A DNA stretch of 64,000 nucleotides from Lewinella sp. LCG006. GTDB lineage: Bacteria; Bacteroidota; Bacteroidia; Chitinophagales; Saprospiraceae. The stretch lies in assembly GCF_040784935.1 (NCBI RefSeq), contig NZ_CP160680.1, positions 6,677,802-6,741,801 of the forward strand, in the 5' to 3' direction. Position 1 is the first letter of the stretch; the number at the start of each line of letters is the position of its first letter. The translations under genes and the position numbers were made by a program. Below are positions 1 through 9,374 of the stretch, piece after piece. The notes beneath the pieces were generated by a model. That model was not told the origin of the DNA and did not search any database. It was given only the letters and a program-made list of their open reading frames with translations.

Positions 1-78
1 GTTAAGTTGCTCAACCAATTCTTCCCTTTCATCACCTATTACCTTAAAGGAATAAGCCCAATAAGCATGCTTATCCAT
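1..78 (-). CDS. Partial unknown ORF downstream of folD
   Basis: A reading frame on the minus strand opens with ATG at 78-76 and runs off the window edge; 26 codons are visible (MDKHAYWAYS...). Its start overlaps the last 8 bases of folD (TAA at 73-71), the usual arrangement for translational coupling in an operon. The visible residues do not identify a family. It could be a chance frame, but the tight overlap and lack of stops favour a real gene. Confidence 0.5.
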   Translation of the reverse strand, partial: MDKHAYWAYSFKVIGDEREELVEQLN

Positions 79-952
79 AAATGGCGTTTTGGCTCGCACT
101 TAGCGTATTCATTAACAAAGAAACTACCGTCATCTGCCCTACTCCTCCAGGGACAGGAGTGATATAGCTGGCTTTGGGGCTAACTCCCTCAAAATCTACA
201 TCCCCTACGAGGCGATAGCCACGAGCCGCCGCAGGATCTTCAATCCGGTTGATACCCACATCAATAATAACCACTCCTTCTTTTACCATATCGGCGGTAA
301 TGGTATTAGGATGACCAATAGAGGCGATGAGAATATCGGCACGGCGGGTATGCTCGGCCAGATTTTCCGTACGGCTATGACAAAGTGTTACGGTAGCATC
401 TCCAACCTTTCCTTTGCGGGAAAGAAGAATACTAATGGGTGTACCCACAATATTGGAACGGCCTACCACCACCACTTCTTTTCCCGAAGTAGGAATTTCG
501 TAACGCTTTAAGATTTCAACGATTCCACAGGGTGTCGCGGGTAGGTAACAAGGCAACCCAAGGGCCATTCGACCAATATTAACTGGATGAAAACCGTCTA
601 CATCTTTGGCAGGATCAATTGCTAAAGTAACTTTTTCTTCATCAAGGTGCGCAGGCAGAGGCAATTGTACGATAAATCCATCGATACCATCATCATGATT
701 TAATTCATGGATAATATGCAGCAATTCCGTTTCCGAAATATCGGCAGGCTTCTTGATGAGGGTAGAGTGGAATCCCACTTGTTCACAAGAACGCACCTTA
801 TTGCGAACATAGACCTGACTAGCTGGATTGTCTCCTACTAATACCGCAGCCAAATGAGGCACTTTCCCTCCAGCGGCAATTTGAGCAGTAGTTGCTTTTG
901 CTAATTCATCTTTAATCTGGCGAGCCAGTAATTTTCCGTCCAATAATTCCAT
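71..952 (-). CDS. folD: Bifunctional methylenetetrahydrofolate dehydrogenase / methenyltetrahydrofolate cyclohydrolase
   Basis: FolD interconverts 5,10-methylene-, 5,10-methenyl- and 10-formyl-tetrahydrofolate in the cytoplasm, supplying one-carbon units for purine and formyl-Met synthesis. The 293-residue length is normal for the family. The substrate motif with the catalytic lysine (YVRNKVRSCEQVGF) lies near residues 50-63. The NADP-binding segment VVVGRSNIVGTP and the C-terminal signature PVPGGVGQMT are intact. The ATG at 952 lies about 20 bases from a TATCTTTG element on the minus strand (980-973), giving a short leader. The next gene overlaps its stop codon by 8 bases. Identification is secure. 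Confidence 0.97.
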   Translation of the reverse strand: MELLDGKLLARQIKDELAKATTAQIAAGGKVPHLAAVLVGDNPASQVYVRNKVRSCEQVGFHSTLIKKPADISETELLHIIHELNHDDGIDGFIVQLPLPAHLDEEKVTLAIDPAKDVDGFHPVNIGRMALGLPCYLPATPCGIVEILKRYEIPTSGKEVVVVGRSNIVGTPISILLSRKGKVGDATVTLCHSRTENLAEHTRRADILIASIGHPNTITADMVKEGVVIIDVGINRIEDPAAARGYRLVGDVDFEGVSPKASYITPVPGGVGQMTVVSLLMNTLSASQNAIYG

Positions 953-972
953 GCCTTCTTATTATTAAGCTG

Positions 973-980
973 CAAAGATA
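973..980 (-). promoter_or_regulatory. Predicted -7 promoter element of folD
   Basis: Read on the minus strand this is TATCTTTG, a perfect match to the Bacteroidota -7 consensus TAnnTTTG. It would start transcription around 967, about 15 bases before the folD ATG. Confidence 0.6.
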
Positions 981-1202
981 AACTTTAGCTTTTGCTTAGC
1001 CGAACCACAAACAGCAATATTTCTTACTAATCGTCGGTAATTTACAATACTCGCGAATTTAGGTAAACGTGATCAACATTCTTTGCGCCAAGCAGCGAAT
1101 AGATCCTAGCGAGGGTCTAAACCTCGAGGAAGGAAATATCAAATGTCGGGTAACTATCCGAATCTTATAAGGAAAACAGCGTAGTAATCGGAAATAAAAA
1201 AA

Positions 1203-1280
1203 TACATTTGTCACCTGAGGATAGCGTATAAAACAAATGGGGGAATAATTAGGCTAATTAATCTGAGATGTTTACATTTG
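1203..1280 (+). promoter_or_regulatory. Two predicted -7 promoter elements upstream of the type B adhesin gene
   Basis: TACATTTG occurs at 1203-1210 and again at 1273-1280, both perfect matches to TAnnTTTG. Either would give a 5' leader of about 160 to 230 bases for the gene starting at 1444, long compared with most leaders in the window. Confidence 0.45.
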
Positions 1281-1443
1281 CTATGTACGTAGCAACTTTT
1301 CAAACTTCTCTTTACTGGATTCCCCGGTATTTATTTTGCCCTTCCCATGAACTGTACCCCAGTTCAATTTCCTGTATTTCTGACTGCACAGCAGCCAAGC
1401 TAGAGCTTTGTAACTCGTTAATTTGAAACAAAAAAGGTCATCC

Positions 1444-4400
1444 ATGGGACAACTTTTACCCAGACACATCTGGACATTCCTGTTTTTTTTGGGAATCTGT
1501 TCTTTCAGTCTCTCTGCGCAGAGCTACCTAATGAACGGCAACCCTATCACCGATTGTCAAGGCTTTTTCCAGGACAGTGGAGGTGGTTCAGGTAGCTACG
1601 GCGTCAATGAAAACTTCACTACCGTTATTTGTAGTGATGGGACGGAGGGTACGCATATACAGCTAATATTTTCGAGTATCGATATTGGTGATGGAGAAAC
1701 TATTACCTTTTACGATGCGAATAACCCTGATCCCAATTTTGCGTTCGACGGGGCCTTTCTCCTCGATCCTACTAATCCTTTCATCATTCAAGCTACTGCA
1801 GCCAATACCAGTGGTTGTATTACCGTCGTCTTCACCTCGGATGGAACAGATGAAGGAAATTCTGGCTGGAGCGCAGACATCAATTGTGTTGCCGCTTGCC
1901 AAATCATTCTGGCGGATTTGGTAAGTACCAATCCAATGGTTATGCCAGTTGATACAGGCTGGATAGATATTTGCCCTGGTGACCGAGTAGCTTTTACTGG
2001 CACGGGAATATATCCCCAAAACAACTTGGTCTATAATCATAGCAACCAGACCAGCACTTTCGAATGGGATTTCGGTAATGGTAATACGGCTATTGGCCCC
2101 AATGTTACCAACGTCTTTGATGAACCAGGTGGTTACATTGTGCAATTGGAGATCAGAGATCAATTTGGTTGTGAAAACACCAATTTCATTTCTCAGAGGA
2201 TCAGGGTATCGCCCTACCCCACTTATCAGTTTGGTGGTGAACTTGACCCCACTATTTGTAGTGGTGATTCCATTCGTGTAACTTCTTCTATTGATGTGAA
2301 CAGTAACTCCAATGTTACCGTTTTCCCCAATACCGGGACTTTTGCCCAGGCAGGTGTGCGTTCAGACACCCTTTTGCTACCGGATGGTAGTGGTGGTCAG
2401 TACCAGGAAAGCATCAGCTTTACGCAATTCCGCCCCGGAGCAACGTTGACAAACCCTTCAGATATCTGTTCGGTCACCCTCGACTTGGAACATTCTTACA
2501 GCGGAGACCTTGACATCGAACTCATTTGTCCAGACGGAACGTCTATTTTTATTTTGGACTTTCCATCAGGTTTAGGGTCGACCAATTTTGGAGAGCCTTT
2601 TGCTAGTAACCCTGTGGATGGGCAATCTAGTGATCTCACTCCGGGAATACCTTACACCTACACCTTTACAGAGACAGCCACCAATGGTACGCTGTCTCAA
2701 TTTGATGGCATGGCGCCCAATTATACCTATACGACCGTGCCAAGTAACAATACAGGCAATACCTTCACCTATACGGATAGTTATTTCCCGGAAGGAGAAT
2801 ACCGACCCGAGGAAAGTTTCGCCAACTTCCTGGGTTGTCCACTAAATGGCGATTGGACCATTAGGGTTACCGACAATTTGGGGCTTGATAATGGCTGGTT
2901 GTTTGAGTGGAGTATCACTTTCAAAGATTACTTGTTTCCTGATGTTGAAACCTTTACACCTAACTTTGTCGATTATGGCTGGGAAACCAATCCTACTGTC
3001 ATTAGTGCTACACAGGATAGTATTTTAGCGTCGCCAGTCAATGCAGGTGTTGCGGCTTACACATTTTTCGTATTGGATGATTTTGGCTGTTTGAACGATA
3101 CTACGCTCAACTTCGAGGTACTTCCTCCTACTCACCCGGATTGTTATAATTGTAACCTAGAATTTGAAGCACAAGAAGATGTGGTATTGTGTGAAGGAGA
3201 TGTAGCTAATCTCGACGTATCTCAGATTCCACCCATTGCTCAACCAATTACTTTTGAGCGGTTTCCACAGTATCCGGTTGGTTTTGCCAATCACCCTCCG
3301 GGAAATGCTTACCGAAGCCCTTTGAATGTAAATAGTATCAATCCACTGATAATTACCAACCCACTGGCGGATATTGAGTCGGTCTGTTTTAGTTTAAACA
3401 CTGATTTTGCAGCGGATGTAAATGTCAGCCTGGAGGCCCCTGATGGTAGTGTCGTCCCACTTTCGATAGCGAATGGAGGTGGCTCGAATTTAGGTTTTGT
3501 AAATACTTGCTTCTCCCCTACTGCTTTGATGTCTATCAATGGCGGTTCGCCACCTTACACGGGTTCCTTTCAGCCAGAAGGCAACTGGAATTCACTCATC
3601 GGATCGCCGATCAATGGAGAATGGGAGTTGTTGATCACCGATGCTTTTGGACCACTACAGTTTGGGGAACTCCTTGAATGGTCGATTACTTTCAATAACG
3701 AAAACGAATATACCTATACTTGGACGCCAGCAGCGGGGCTTAGTTGCTCTGACTGTCCAACGCCTGTGGCATCTCCTACATCTAGTACACTTTACGAAGT
3801 TCTTATCGAAGACGAGTATGGTTGTAGCACAATTGATACGGTATTCGTTGGGGTTATTGAAGATGTTCCGGCACCGGTAGTCTCCTGTGAGGAACAAGGC
3901 GAGGACTTACTATTCAGTTGGCTCCCTATCCCGGGCGTAACACAATACGAATACAATGTCATTTTACCCAGTGGACCACAAGGCTGGATGGGGCCCACTA
4001 CAGATTTAGGCTTACTGTTACAAAACCTCAACAATGGCGACGTGGTCACCATTGAAGTCCGTGCATATTTCAATGGTTCCAACAACAACTGTGTTGTCCC
4101 CATTGGCACTTCCACCTGTACTTCTACTTTCTGTGGTTTAGAAATATCCAATCCTGACTTGACTGGAGTAAGTTGCTTTGGTTTTTCCGATGGCCAAGCG
4201 GTGATAAATATTGATGCTGGAGAAGCTCCTTTCAATATCATTATTGATGGTGACAACTACACCAATACGACTATCAGCAACTTAGCGGCTGGTGACTATG
4301 ACTACACGGTGACTGATGCACTTGGATGCGAGATCATCTCTACTTTTACGATCAGTACACCCGATAGTTTGTTTGCCGATGTAACACAAACATTTCAGAG

Positions 4401-6072
4401 TTGCGCTGGGCTTAACGATAGTGAAACGACGGTTGTTGCTGGCGGCGGTGGAGGAAGTTATACCTACGCCTGGAGCAACGGACAAAGTAACACCGTAGCA
4501 ACGAATTTAGCGGTTGGTGCTTATGACGTAACCGTTACGGATAACCTTGGTTGCCAGGTTGTCGCTGCTACGACGGTGTCAGAATTAGCCCCCATTACCT
4601 TTAATTTTATTGCAGAACCACCTACTTGTAATGGATTTAGTGATGGTGGTGTAGGGATCAACCAAATCATGGGTGGTTTGGGAATGGCCGATACCGATTA
4701 TACCTACGAATGGGAAGATGGTTCAAGCAGCTTGGTCCGGACGGGAGTACCTGGTGGTATTTTATACGCCGTTACGGTTACCGACGCGCAAGGTTGTTCT
4801 GGCTCACGGGAGCGCTTACTTCCTGATCCTGAACCTGTAGCTTTTGATTTTATGGTCGCAGAACCCAGCTGTAATGGCTATGACGATGGTTCGATTGTTG
4901 TTGTCAATCCCAGTAGTCCCAACGGCAATAATTTCACTTTCCAGTGGGGACCTGCCGCAGGGAACCTAACTACTGCGAATGTTGATAATATTACTACCGG
5001 TACTTACACAGTGACGGTAAGAGACGAGGAAGGTTGTGAAACTACTCAATCCGTAAATGTTGACCAACCTACTGGTTTATCCGTTTCATTTAGTATCAAA
5101 GACAACGAGTGCTTTGGATACAATGATGGCTCCATAAGCATCAATGTAACTGGCGGTATTCCAGGCTACAGCTACAGCTGGCCCAATGGTGCTACCCAAC
5201 CTGCTTTATCTAATCTGATTGCGGGAGATTACCCTATTACCATTACTGACGCCAATGGTTGTGAAGTGATCCGTACAGCTACGGTTGATCAGCCCGTTGC
5301 ACTGATAGCTACCATTGAAACCCAGGACGTAAGTTGCTACGGGGAGCGCGATGGCATGCTGACGATTAATACCGAAGGTGGTACCCCACCTTTCCGTTTC
5401 AGTCTTGACAATCAAAACTACATTGGTAGCAATGTTTTGATTGGTCTGTTCGGGGGTGACTATAGCATTTTCATCCGTGATGCCAATGGATGTCAGTTCG
5501 TCACCAACGCTACGGTGGTAGAACCCGCTGAATTCATGGTAGATGCTGGCCCTGATTTGACCATGATTTATGGAGACAGTGTTGAGTTAGCAGGAACGAC
5601 AACAAATGCACAAGGAACAGTTGAGTTTGTATGGAATTCTCCTTATGAAGGAACTTTAAGCTGCAAAGAATGTCCCATGCCTTATGCTGATCCAGATTTC
5701 ACCATTGATTATGAACTCTACGCCATTGATGAAAACGGTTGTGAGGATACTGATTTGATCCGTGTATTTGTTGACAAACCGAAACTGGCTGTGGTCCCTA
5801 CGGGTTTCACGCCTAATGGTGACAGTGTCAATGACCTATTACTGGTTCACGGAAGACCGGGTACGCAAGTGCTTTTGTTCCAGGTTTTTGACCGTTGGGG
5901 CGAACTGCTCTACACGGGAGAAGATTTTCCTGTAAACGATCCGAATACGGGTTGGGACGGTACTTTCCGGGGCGAAATGCTCAACAGTGGGGTGTTTGTC
6001 TGGTCGCTTACGGTACTTCACGAAGACGGAACAGAAGAATTATTGAGAGGGCAAACCACCCTTATCCGCTAG
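1444..6072 (+). CDS. Giant secreted adhesin with CUB-like, PKD, P-type and SprB-repeat domains and type B T9SS sorting domain
   Basis: This is a 1542-residue exported protein, probably presented on the cell surface. From ATG 1444 there is a signal peptide (cleavage after SAQ, about residue 26), a CUB-like domain (27-155), a PKD domain (167-257), a proprotein-convertase P-like domain (331-494) and a second, weaker P-like domain (639-752). About six SprB repeats follow (905-1365, pattern C.G..DG...I...GG). The end is a gliding-motility-associated C-terminal domain (1450-1542, with FTPNGDSVND and FDRWGELLY). That last domain is the type B T9SS export signal. A TTG at 1423 in the same frame would put charged residues before the signal peptide, so ATG 1444 is preferred. 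The sprF-like gene follows after 64 bases, the standard partner arrangement. The ligand is unknown. Confidence 0.9.
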   Translation: MGQLLPRHIWTFLFFLGICSFSLSAQSYLMNGNPITDCQGFFQDSGGGSGSYGVNENFTTVICSDGTEGTHIQLIFSSIDIGDGETITFYDANNPDPNFAFDGAFLLDPTNPFIIQATAANTSGCITVVFTSDGTDEGNSGWSADINCVAACQIILADLVSTNPMVMPVDTGWIDICPGDRVAFTGTGIYPQNNLVYNHSNQTSTFEWDFGNGNTAIGPNVTNVFDEPGGYIVQLEIRDQFGCENTNFISQRIRVSPYPTYQFGGELDPTICSGDSIRVTSSIDVNSNSNVTVFPNTGTFAQAGVRSDTLLLPDGSGGQYQESISFTQFRPGATLTNPSDICSVTLDLEHSYSGDLDIELICPDGTSIFILDFPSGLGSTNFGEPFASNPVDGQSSDLTPGIPYTYTFTETATNGTLSQFDGMAPNYTYTTVPSNNTGNTFTYTDSYFPEGEYRPEESFANFLGCPLNGDWTIRVTDNLGLDNGWLFEWSITFKDYLFPDVETFTPNFVDYGWETNPTVISATQDSILASPVNAGVAAYTFFVLDDFGCLNDTTLNFEVLPPTHPDCYNCNLEFEAQEDVVLCEGDVANLDVSQIPPIAQPITFERFPQYPVGFANHPPGNAYRSPLNVNSINPLIITNPLADIESVCFSLNTDFAADVNVSLEAPDGSVVPLSIANGGGSNLGFVNTCFSPTALMSINGGSPPYTGSFQPEGNWNSLIGSPINGEWELLITDAFGPLQFGELLEWSITFNNENEYTYTWTPAAGLSCSDCPTPVASPTSSTLYEVLIEDEYGCSTIDTVFVGVIEDVPAPVVSCEEQGEDLLFSWLPIPGVTQYEYNVILPSGPQGWMGPTTDLGLLLQNLNNGDVVTIEVRAYFNGSNNNCVVPIGTSTCTSTFCGLEISNPDLTGVSCFGFSDGQAVINIDAGEAPFNIIIDGDNYTNTTISNLAAGDYDYTVTDALGCEIISTFTISTPDSLFADVTQTFQSCAGLNDSETTVVAGGGGGSYTYAWSNGQSNTVATNLAVGAYDVTVTDNLGCQVVAATTVSELAPITFNFIAEPPTCNGFSDGGVGINQIMGGLGMADTDYTYEWEDGSSSLVRTGVPGGILYAVTVTDAQGCSGSRERLLPDPEPVAFDFMVAEPSCNGYDDGSIVVVNPSSPNGNNFTFQWGPAAGNLTTANVDNITTGTYTVTVRDEEGCETTQSVNVDQPTGLSVSFSIKDNECFGYNDGSISINVTGGIPGYSYSWPNGATQPALSNLIAGDYPITITDANGCEVIRTATVDQPVALIATIETQDVSCYGERDGMLTINTEGGTPPFRFSLDNQNYIGSNVLIGLFGGDYSIFIRDANGCQFVTNATVVEPAEFMVDAGPDLTMIYGDSVELAGTTTNAQGTVEFVWNSPYEGTLSCKECPMPYADPDFTIDYELYAIDENGCEDTDLIRVFVDKPKLAVVPTGFTPNGDSVNDLLLVHGRPGTQVLLFQVFDRWGELLYTGEDFPVNDPNTGWDGTFRGEMLNSGVFVWSLTVLHEDGTEELLRGQTTLIR

Positions 6073-6136
6073 GTCAACCTTGTCATTCTATCTATCCGCA
6101 GCAGTGAACTGCTGCCCGGGTTACAAAACTTTCAGC

Positions 6137-7213
6137 ATGAAAATTAACTCTACCTTATATACGCTTCTTTTTATTTTAGGCTTAGGCTGTTTTATCCCCT
6201 CTGAACTGAGTGCTCAGGATCCTCATTTCAGCCAGTTCTATTCTTCTCCTTTGCAGATGAACCCCGCATTGACGGGCGTCTTTCCTGGGGAATATCGTTT
6301 TACAGCCAATTATCGGACACAGAATTATGCCGTGCTTGGCAACCAGGCCTATAAGAGTATTGCGGCTTCGTTTGAGAGTCGCCGTCCGGTAGGTCGCGAT
6401 GATTATTACAGCGTGGGTGTTGCCGTGCTGCGCGACCAGGTAGGTGAATCTCAGTTTAGTCAATCCCGTGCAGTTCTTAGTGGTTCTTACCTCAAGCAGG
6501 TCGGTAGTGGGCGCTCAAGAGGCTCAGGTCAGTTCTTGATTGGTGGTGCTCAATTAGGTGTCGCACAGTGGTCCTACGATTGGAACGAGCTGTGGTTTTC
6601 AGAACAATTTGACGTAACTGACAATCGAAATCCTTTCATCAACTTTGCGGCTTCTAATGGGGAGGCACTTAGCGCGATGGAAACCGATATCTTCATGGAA
6701 TTCAATGCGGGAGTCCTTTATTACAATGTTATTGACGAAGACAACAGCTTTTACCTGGGTGGTGCGATCCATCACCTTACCGAGCCTAATGTTTCTTTCC
6801 TTGATGACCAAAGCGAAAAGCTATACCGTCGCTGGGTAGGACAGGCGGGAGGGCAGATTAGCCTGACCAGAGAAGCCAGTCTATTGCCTGCGGTCGCTTT
6901 GATGGGGCAAGGCCCCTCTTTCCTGGGCATTGGCGGCTTGAACCTACGTTATAGCAACCGCGACTGGCGGGAGGTCGCCATCAGGGCAGGACTCTGGGGG
7001 CGCGTTGCTAAGCAAGGTGAAAGTGGCATGGGCTTAGACGCTATGGTTGTCAGTGCCATCTTGGAAGTTGAGCGCTGGCAATTTGGACTCAGCTACGATG
7101 TCACTGTTTCTGACCTTTCAAGTGCCAACAATTCTCGGGGAGCTTTCGAACTTTCCATGATTTATGTGCACCCAAGTAAGGAACGATTCAAGGTAATTTG
7201 CCCTAAATTTTAA
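6137..7213 (+). CDS. PorP/SprF family T9SS outer-membrane protein
   Basis: A 358-residue predicted outer-membrane barrel. After a signal peptide ending at LSAQ, the mature protein starts with the family hallmark DPHFSQFYSSPLQMNPALTG and continues as alternating aromatic/polar strands. PorP/SprF proteins attach to or help export type B sorting-domain proteins, and this gene directly follows such a gene, so the two are probably a dedicated pair and operon. The frame extends upstream to 6080, but the signal peptide begins at ATG 6137. The stop overlaps the convergent amidase gene by 4 bases. Family assignment is firm; the specific partner is inferred from position. Confidence 0.93.
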   Translation: MKINSTLYTLLFILGLGCFIPSELSAQDPHFSQFYSSPLQMNPALTGVFPGEYRFTANYRTQNYAVLGNQAYKSIAASFESRRPVGRDDYYSVGVAVLRDQVGESQFSQSRAVLSGSYLKQVGSGRSRGSGQFLIGGAQLGVAQWSYDWNELWFSEQFDVTDNRNPFINFAASNGEALSAMETDIFMEFNAGVLYYNVIDEDNSFYLGGAIHHLTEPNVSFLDDQSEKLYRRWVGQAGGQISLTREASLLPAVALMGQGPSFLGIGGLNLRYSNRDWREVAIRAGLWGRVAKQGESGMGLDAMVVSAILEVERWQFGLSYDVTVSDLSSANNSRGAFELSMIYVHPSKERFKVICPKF

Positions 7214-8481
7214 TCATCACCTTCATTCATCAATCCTTCCAGCATCCATTCTGCTAGCAGTTCGCGGTTGCGTTGGATAATGATGCGTTGTTGATCGGTG
7301 GTATTGCGAATATTAGCCAACTCGATATACACAGAAGTAGGCTTGCATTCCCGTAGCATGTGAAGATCGCGTGCCGTAACGGTGCCGTGGTATTCACCAT
7401 TGGAACGATAACGGCGATATTTGGCCCGCATGATTCGCTGCATCTGTCGGGCCAAATCACGGCCACTTTCGCTGGAAGGATGATGATAGAAGAACAAGTC
7501 CGTACGTTGACTTTGGCTGCGAGAATCTACATGTATGACCACCACCTTTTGATCGGTTACACCTTGCAAACGATGTTTATCATAAAGTTCATTGATGATA
7601 TCAGAACGCTGCGTTAATCGTACTTTTTGATTTGACGATTGCCGGATATCTCCCCAGATCACCTCGTCGGTATCACATTCGAGAAATTTATCATTACGAA
7701 TACCATCATCAGGATCACGGTTAATCATATAGGCCGTAGCTCCATTGGCGATTAGATTACGGCAAAGTCGAAGTGCAACATCATAAGCGTACTCGTCTTC
7801 ACAGAGACGATAATTTCCGCGCTGGCCAATGGCTCCGGGATCAGGCCCTCCGTGCCCACCTACCACATAAAAGACCTTTCCTCGTAGTTTTGTGCTGGCC
7901 AAAGGCGTGTAAGCATATTCTGGACCAAAAATCGGGAACAATCGCCGACCACCACTGCTTGAAATGCCATCATTCTCCGCGGTACTACCACTCCCCCCAC
8001 TTACTTCTTCCGGATCGGTCGATACGGGGGATGCGATATTGATGGTTTCCTCTTCACAATTCAAAATATGGTGAGGGACAAGCAGTTTCAGGCTTTTGTC
8101 ATAGCTTGAGGTCAGCAGCCCCAGATTGACCAAGGCCAGGTTATAATCACGAATTTTCACCGCCGTGTTCCAGTCGTTATTACCAATGGTAGAACGAATT
8201 GTGCGGCCATCGAAAGTATAGACTTGAATGGGTAGAAAATAGAGTCTACCCGCTCGTAATCCTGTATTCTTATCAATGCTGTTCAATTGGTAAAACTGAT
8301 CAAAATTACAGCGATGCCCATCTAGCTGATATCGCCGCAACATACTGTAGGTACCATCACCAGCAAGTGCTTTGGTTTGAAAATAAGTAACTTCTGCCCA
8401 ACTCATCCCCAGGCTGACAAGCAAGAAGATAGCAGTTAGAAAAAATGGACGCATTTTTTTAATAAATAGGTAGGTATTCAT
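7210..8481 (-). CDS. Secreted N-acetylmuramoyl-L-alanine amidase (Amidase_3 family)
   Basis: A zinc amidase that cleaves the bond between MurNAc and the stem peptide in the periplasm. The C-terminal half carries the Amidase_3 metal and catalytic pattern: the first histidine in GGHGGPDPGAIG, the glutamate in LCEDEYAYD, the second histidine in VVIHVDSR and the final glutamate in VYIELANIRN. The N-terminal ~180 residues after the signal peptide have no recognised domain and may bind the cell wall. Length is 423 residues from ATG 8481; a TTG at 8493 and an ATG at 8454 are alternative starts. GAGAGA precedes 8481 at a suitable distance. A TATATTTG element lies upstream. It converges with the SprF gene. 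Confidence 0.88.
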   Translation of the reverse strand: MNTYLFIKKMRPFFLTAIFLLVSLGMSWAEVTYFQTKALAGDGTYSMLRRYQLDGHRCNFDQFYQLNSIDKNTGLRAGRLYFLPIQVYTFDGRTIRSTIGNNDWNTAVKIRDYNLALVNLGLLTSSYDKSLKLLVPHHILNCEEETINIASPVSTDPEEVSGGSGSTAENDGISSSGGRRLFPIFGPEYAYTPLASTKLRGKVFYVVGGHGGPDPGAIGQRGNYRLCEDEYAYDVALRLCRNLIANGATAYMINRDPDDGIRNDKFLECDTDEVIWGDIRQSSNQKVRLTQRSDIINELYDKHRLQGVTDQKVVVIHVDSRSQSQRTDLFFYHHPSSESGRDLARQMQRIMRAKYRRYRSNGEYHGTVTARDLHMLRECKPTSVYIELANIRNTTDQQRIIIQRNRELLAEWMLEGLMNEGDD

Positions 8482-8525
8482 GTAATCTCTCAAAGTTGTC
8501 AGTAATTTGACGTAATAATGATCTG

Positions 8526-8533
8526 CAAATATA
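8526..8533 (-). promoter_or_regulatory. Predicted -7 promoter element of the amidase gene
   Basis: TATATTTG on the minus strand, a perfect TAnnTTTG match. Transcription would begin near 8520, leaving a leader of about 40 bases before ATG 8481. Confidence 0.55.
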
Positions 8534-8669
8534 CACCAGCCAAGGTATTAAATAGAAGTTGCGCGGAGAAACCTGTCATAGTGTTAGTAGTGCTGTAAAC
8601 ATTGCGATTTTTAGGTCATAAAACCAAGCATTTGGGGCTTACTAAGCCACTAGACAACAAGTGATTTAT

Positions 8670-8677
8670 TACCTTTG
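8670..8677 (+). promoter_or_regulatory. Predicted -7 promoter element of ccmB, almost touching the start codon
   Basis: TACCTTTG ends only 7 bases before ATG 8685, so the predicted transcript starts at or within a few bases of the start codon. This argues against the GTG at 8661, which lies upstream of the element. Confidence 0.55.
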
Positions 8678-8684
8678 TCGGCAG

Positions 8685-9344
8685 ATGAATATGTTACAAC
8701 AAACAATGCGCCTACTCTGGCGTGACTGGATTTTAGAATGGCGTACCCGATATGCCCTTAGTGGTATTGTGCTTTATGTACTCGCAACCATTGTGTTGGT
8801 TTACTCAGCATTGATTGATATTCAACCCAAGATTTGGAACGCCATCTTCTGGGTAATTATTCTTTTTGCCGCCATTAGTGCCATCGTCAAGAGTTTTGTC
8901 CAAGAGAGCCAAAGTCGTCAGTTGTATTACTATAATTTGGTGCATCCATTGGCATTGTTATTTGCAAAAATCATTTACAATACGACCCTACTCTTCCTCC
9001 TGAGTCTTTTAAGCTGGGCAGCATTAAGTTTACTCACCGGAAACCCGGTTAAGGAAACAGGATTATTTGTGCTGGCAATATTTCTTGGTAGCATGGGATT
9101 GTCTATTGCGTTTACTTTTGTTTCTGCCATTTCGGCCAAAGCACAAAATAGTGCGACACTAATGGCCATTTTGGGTTTCCCTGTGATCATCCCTATTTTA
9201 CTTACCTTGGTGAAAATTGGAGCAAACGCGTTACGGCTGATCCGAGATACTTCTATTTCCAGTGATATCCTTATCTTGGTCGCGATCAATTTGGTATTGC
9301 TCAGTGTAGCCCTATTACTTTACCCTTTTCTTTGGCGAGATTAA
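8685..9344 (+). CDS. ccmB: Heme exporter subunit CcmB
   Basis: CcmB is the membrane subunit of the CcmABCD machinery that hands heme to the periplasm for cytochrome c maturation. The 219-residue protein has about six transmembrane helices and the family N-terminus (LLWRDWILEWRTRYALSG). The FVQESQSRQLYYY segment after the second helix is also typical. Start ATG 8685 is chosen because the promoter element lies just upstream; ATG 8691 is a close alternative. It is followed 30 bases later by the ccsA/ccmC-type gene. The ATPase subunit CcmA is not in this window. Confidence 0.92.
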   Translation: MNMLQQTMRLLWRDWILEWRTRYALSGIVLYVLATIVLVYSALIDIQPKIWNAIFWVIILFAAISAIVKSFVQESQSRQLYYYNLVHPLALLFAKIIYNTTLLFLLSLLSWAALSLLTGNPVKETGLFVLAIFLGSMGLSIAFTFVSAISAKAQNSATLMAILGFPVIIPILLTLVKIGANALRLIRDTSISSDILILVAINLVLLSVALLLYPFLWRD

Positions 9345-9374
9345 ACGTCATTTCGTCACAAACTTAAAGCCATT

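Larger units (their letters stand above)
953..1443. other. 491-bp divergent intergenic region
   Basis: This gap separates folD (minus) from the type B adhesin gene (plus). It holds the folD promoter at its left end and two plus-strand TACATTTG elements (1203-1210 and 1273-1280). I found no RNA gene, repeat or convincing ORF; the 62-codon minus frame at 1281-1469 has no recognisable feature and crosses the start of the next gene. Confidence 0.6.

Noticed and set aside
3792-4256. 154-codon minus frame inside the type B adhesin
   Set aside because: Mirror frame of repetitive Thr/Asn/Gly-rich coding sequence with no domain or promoter.
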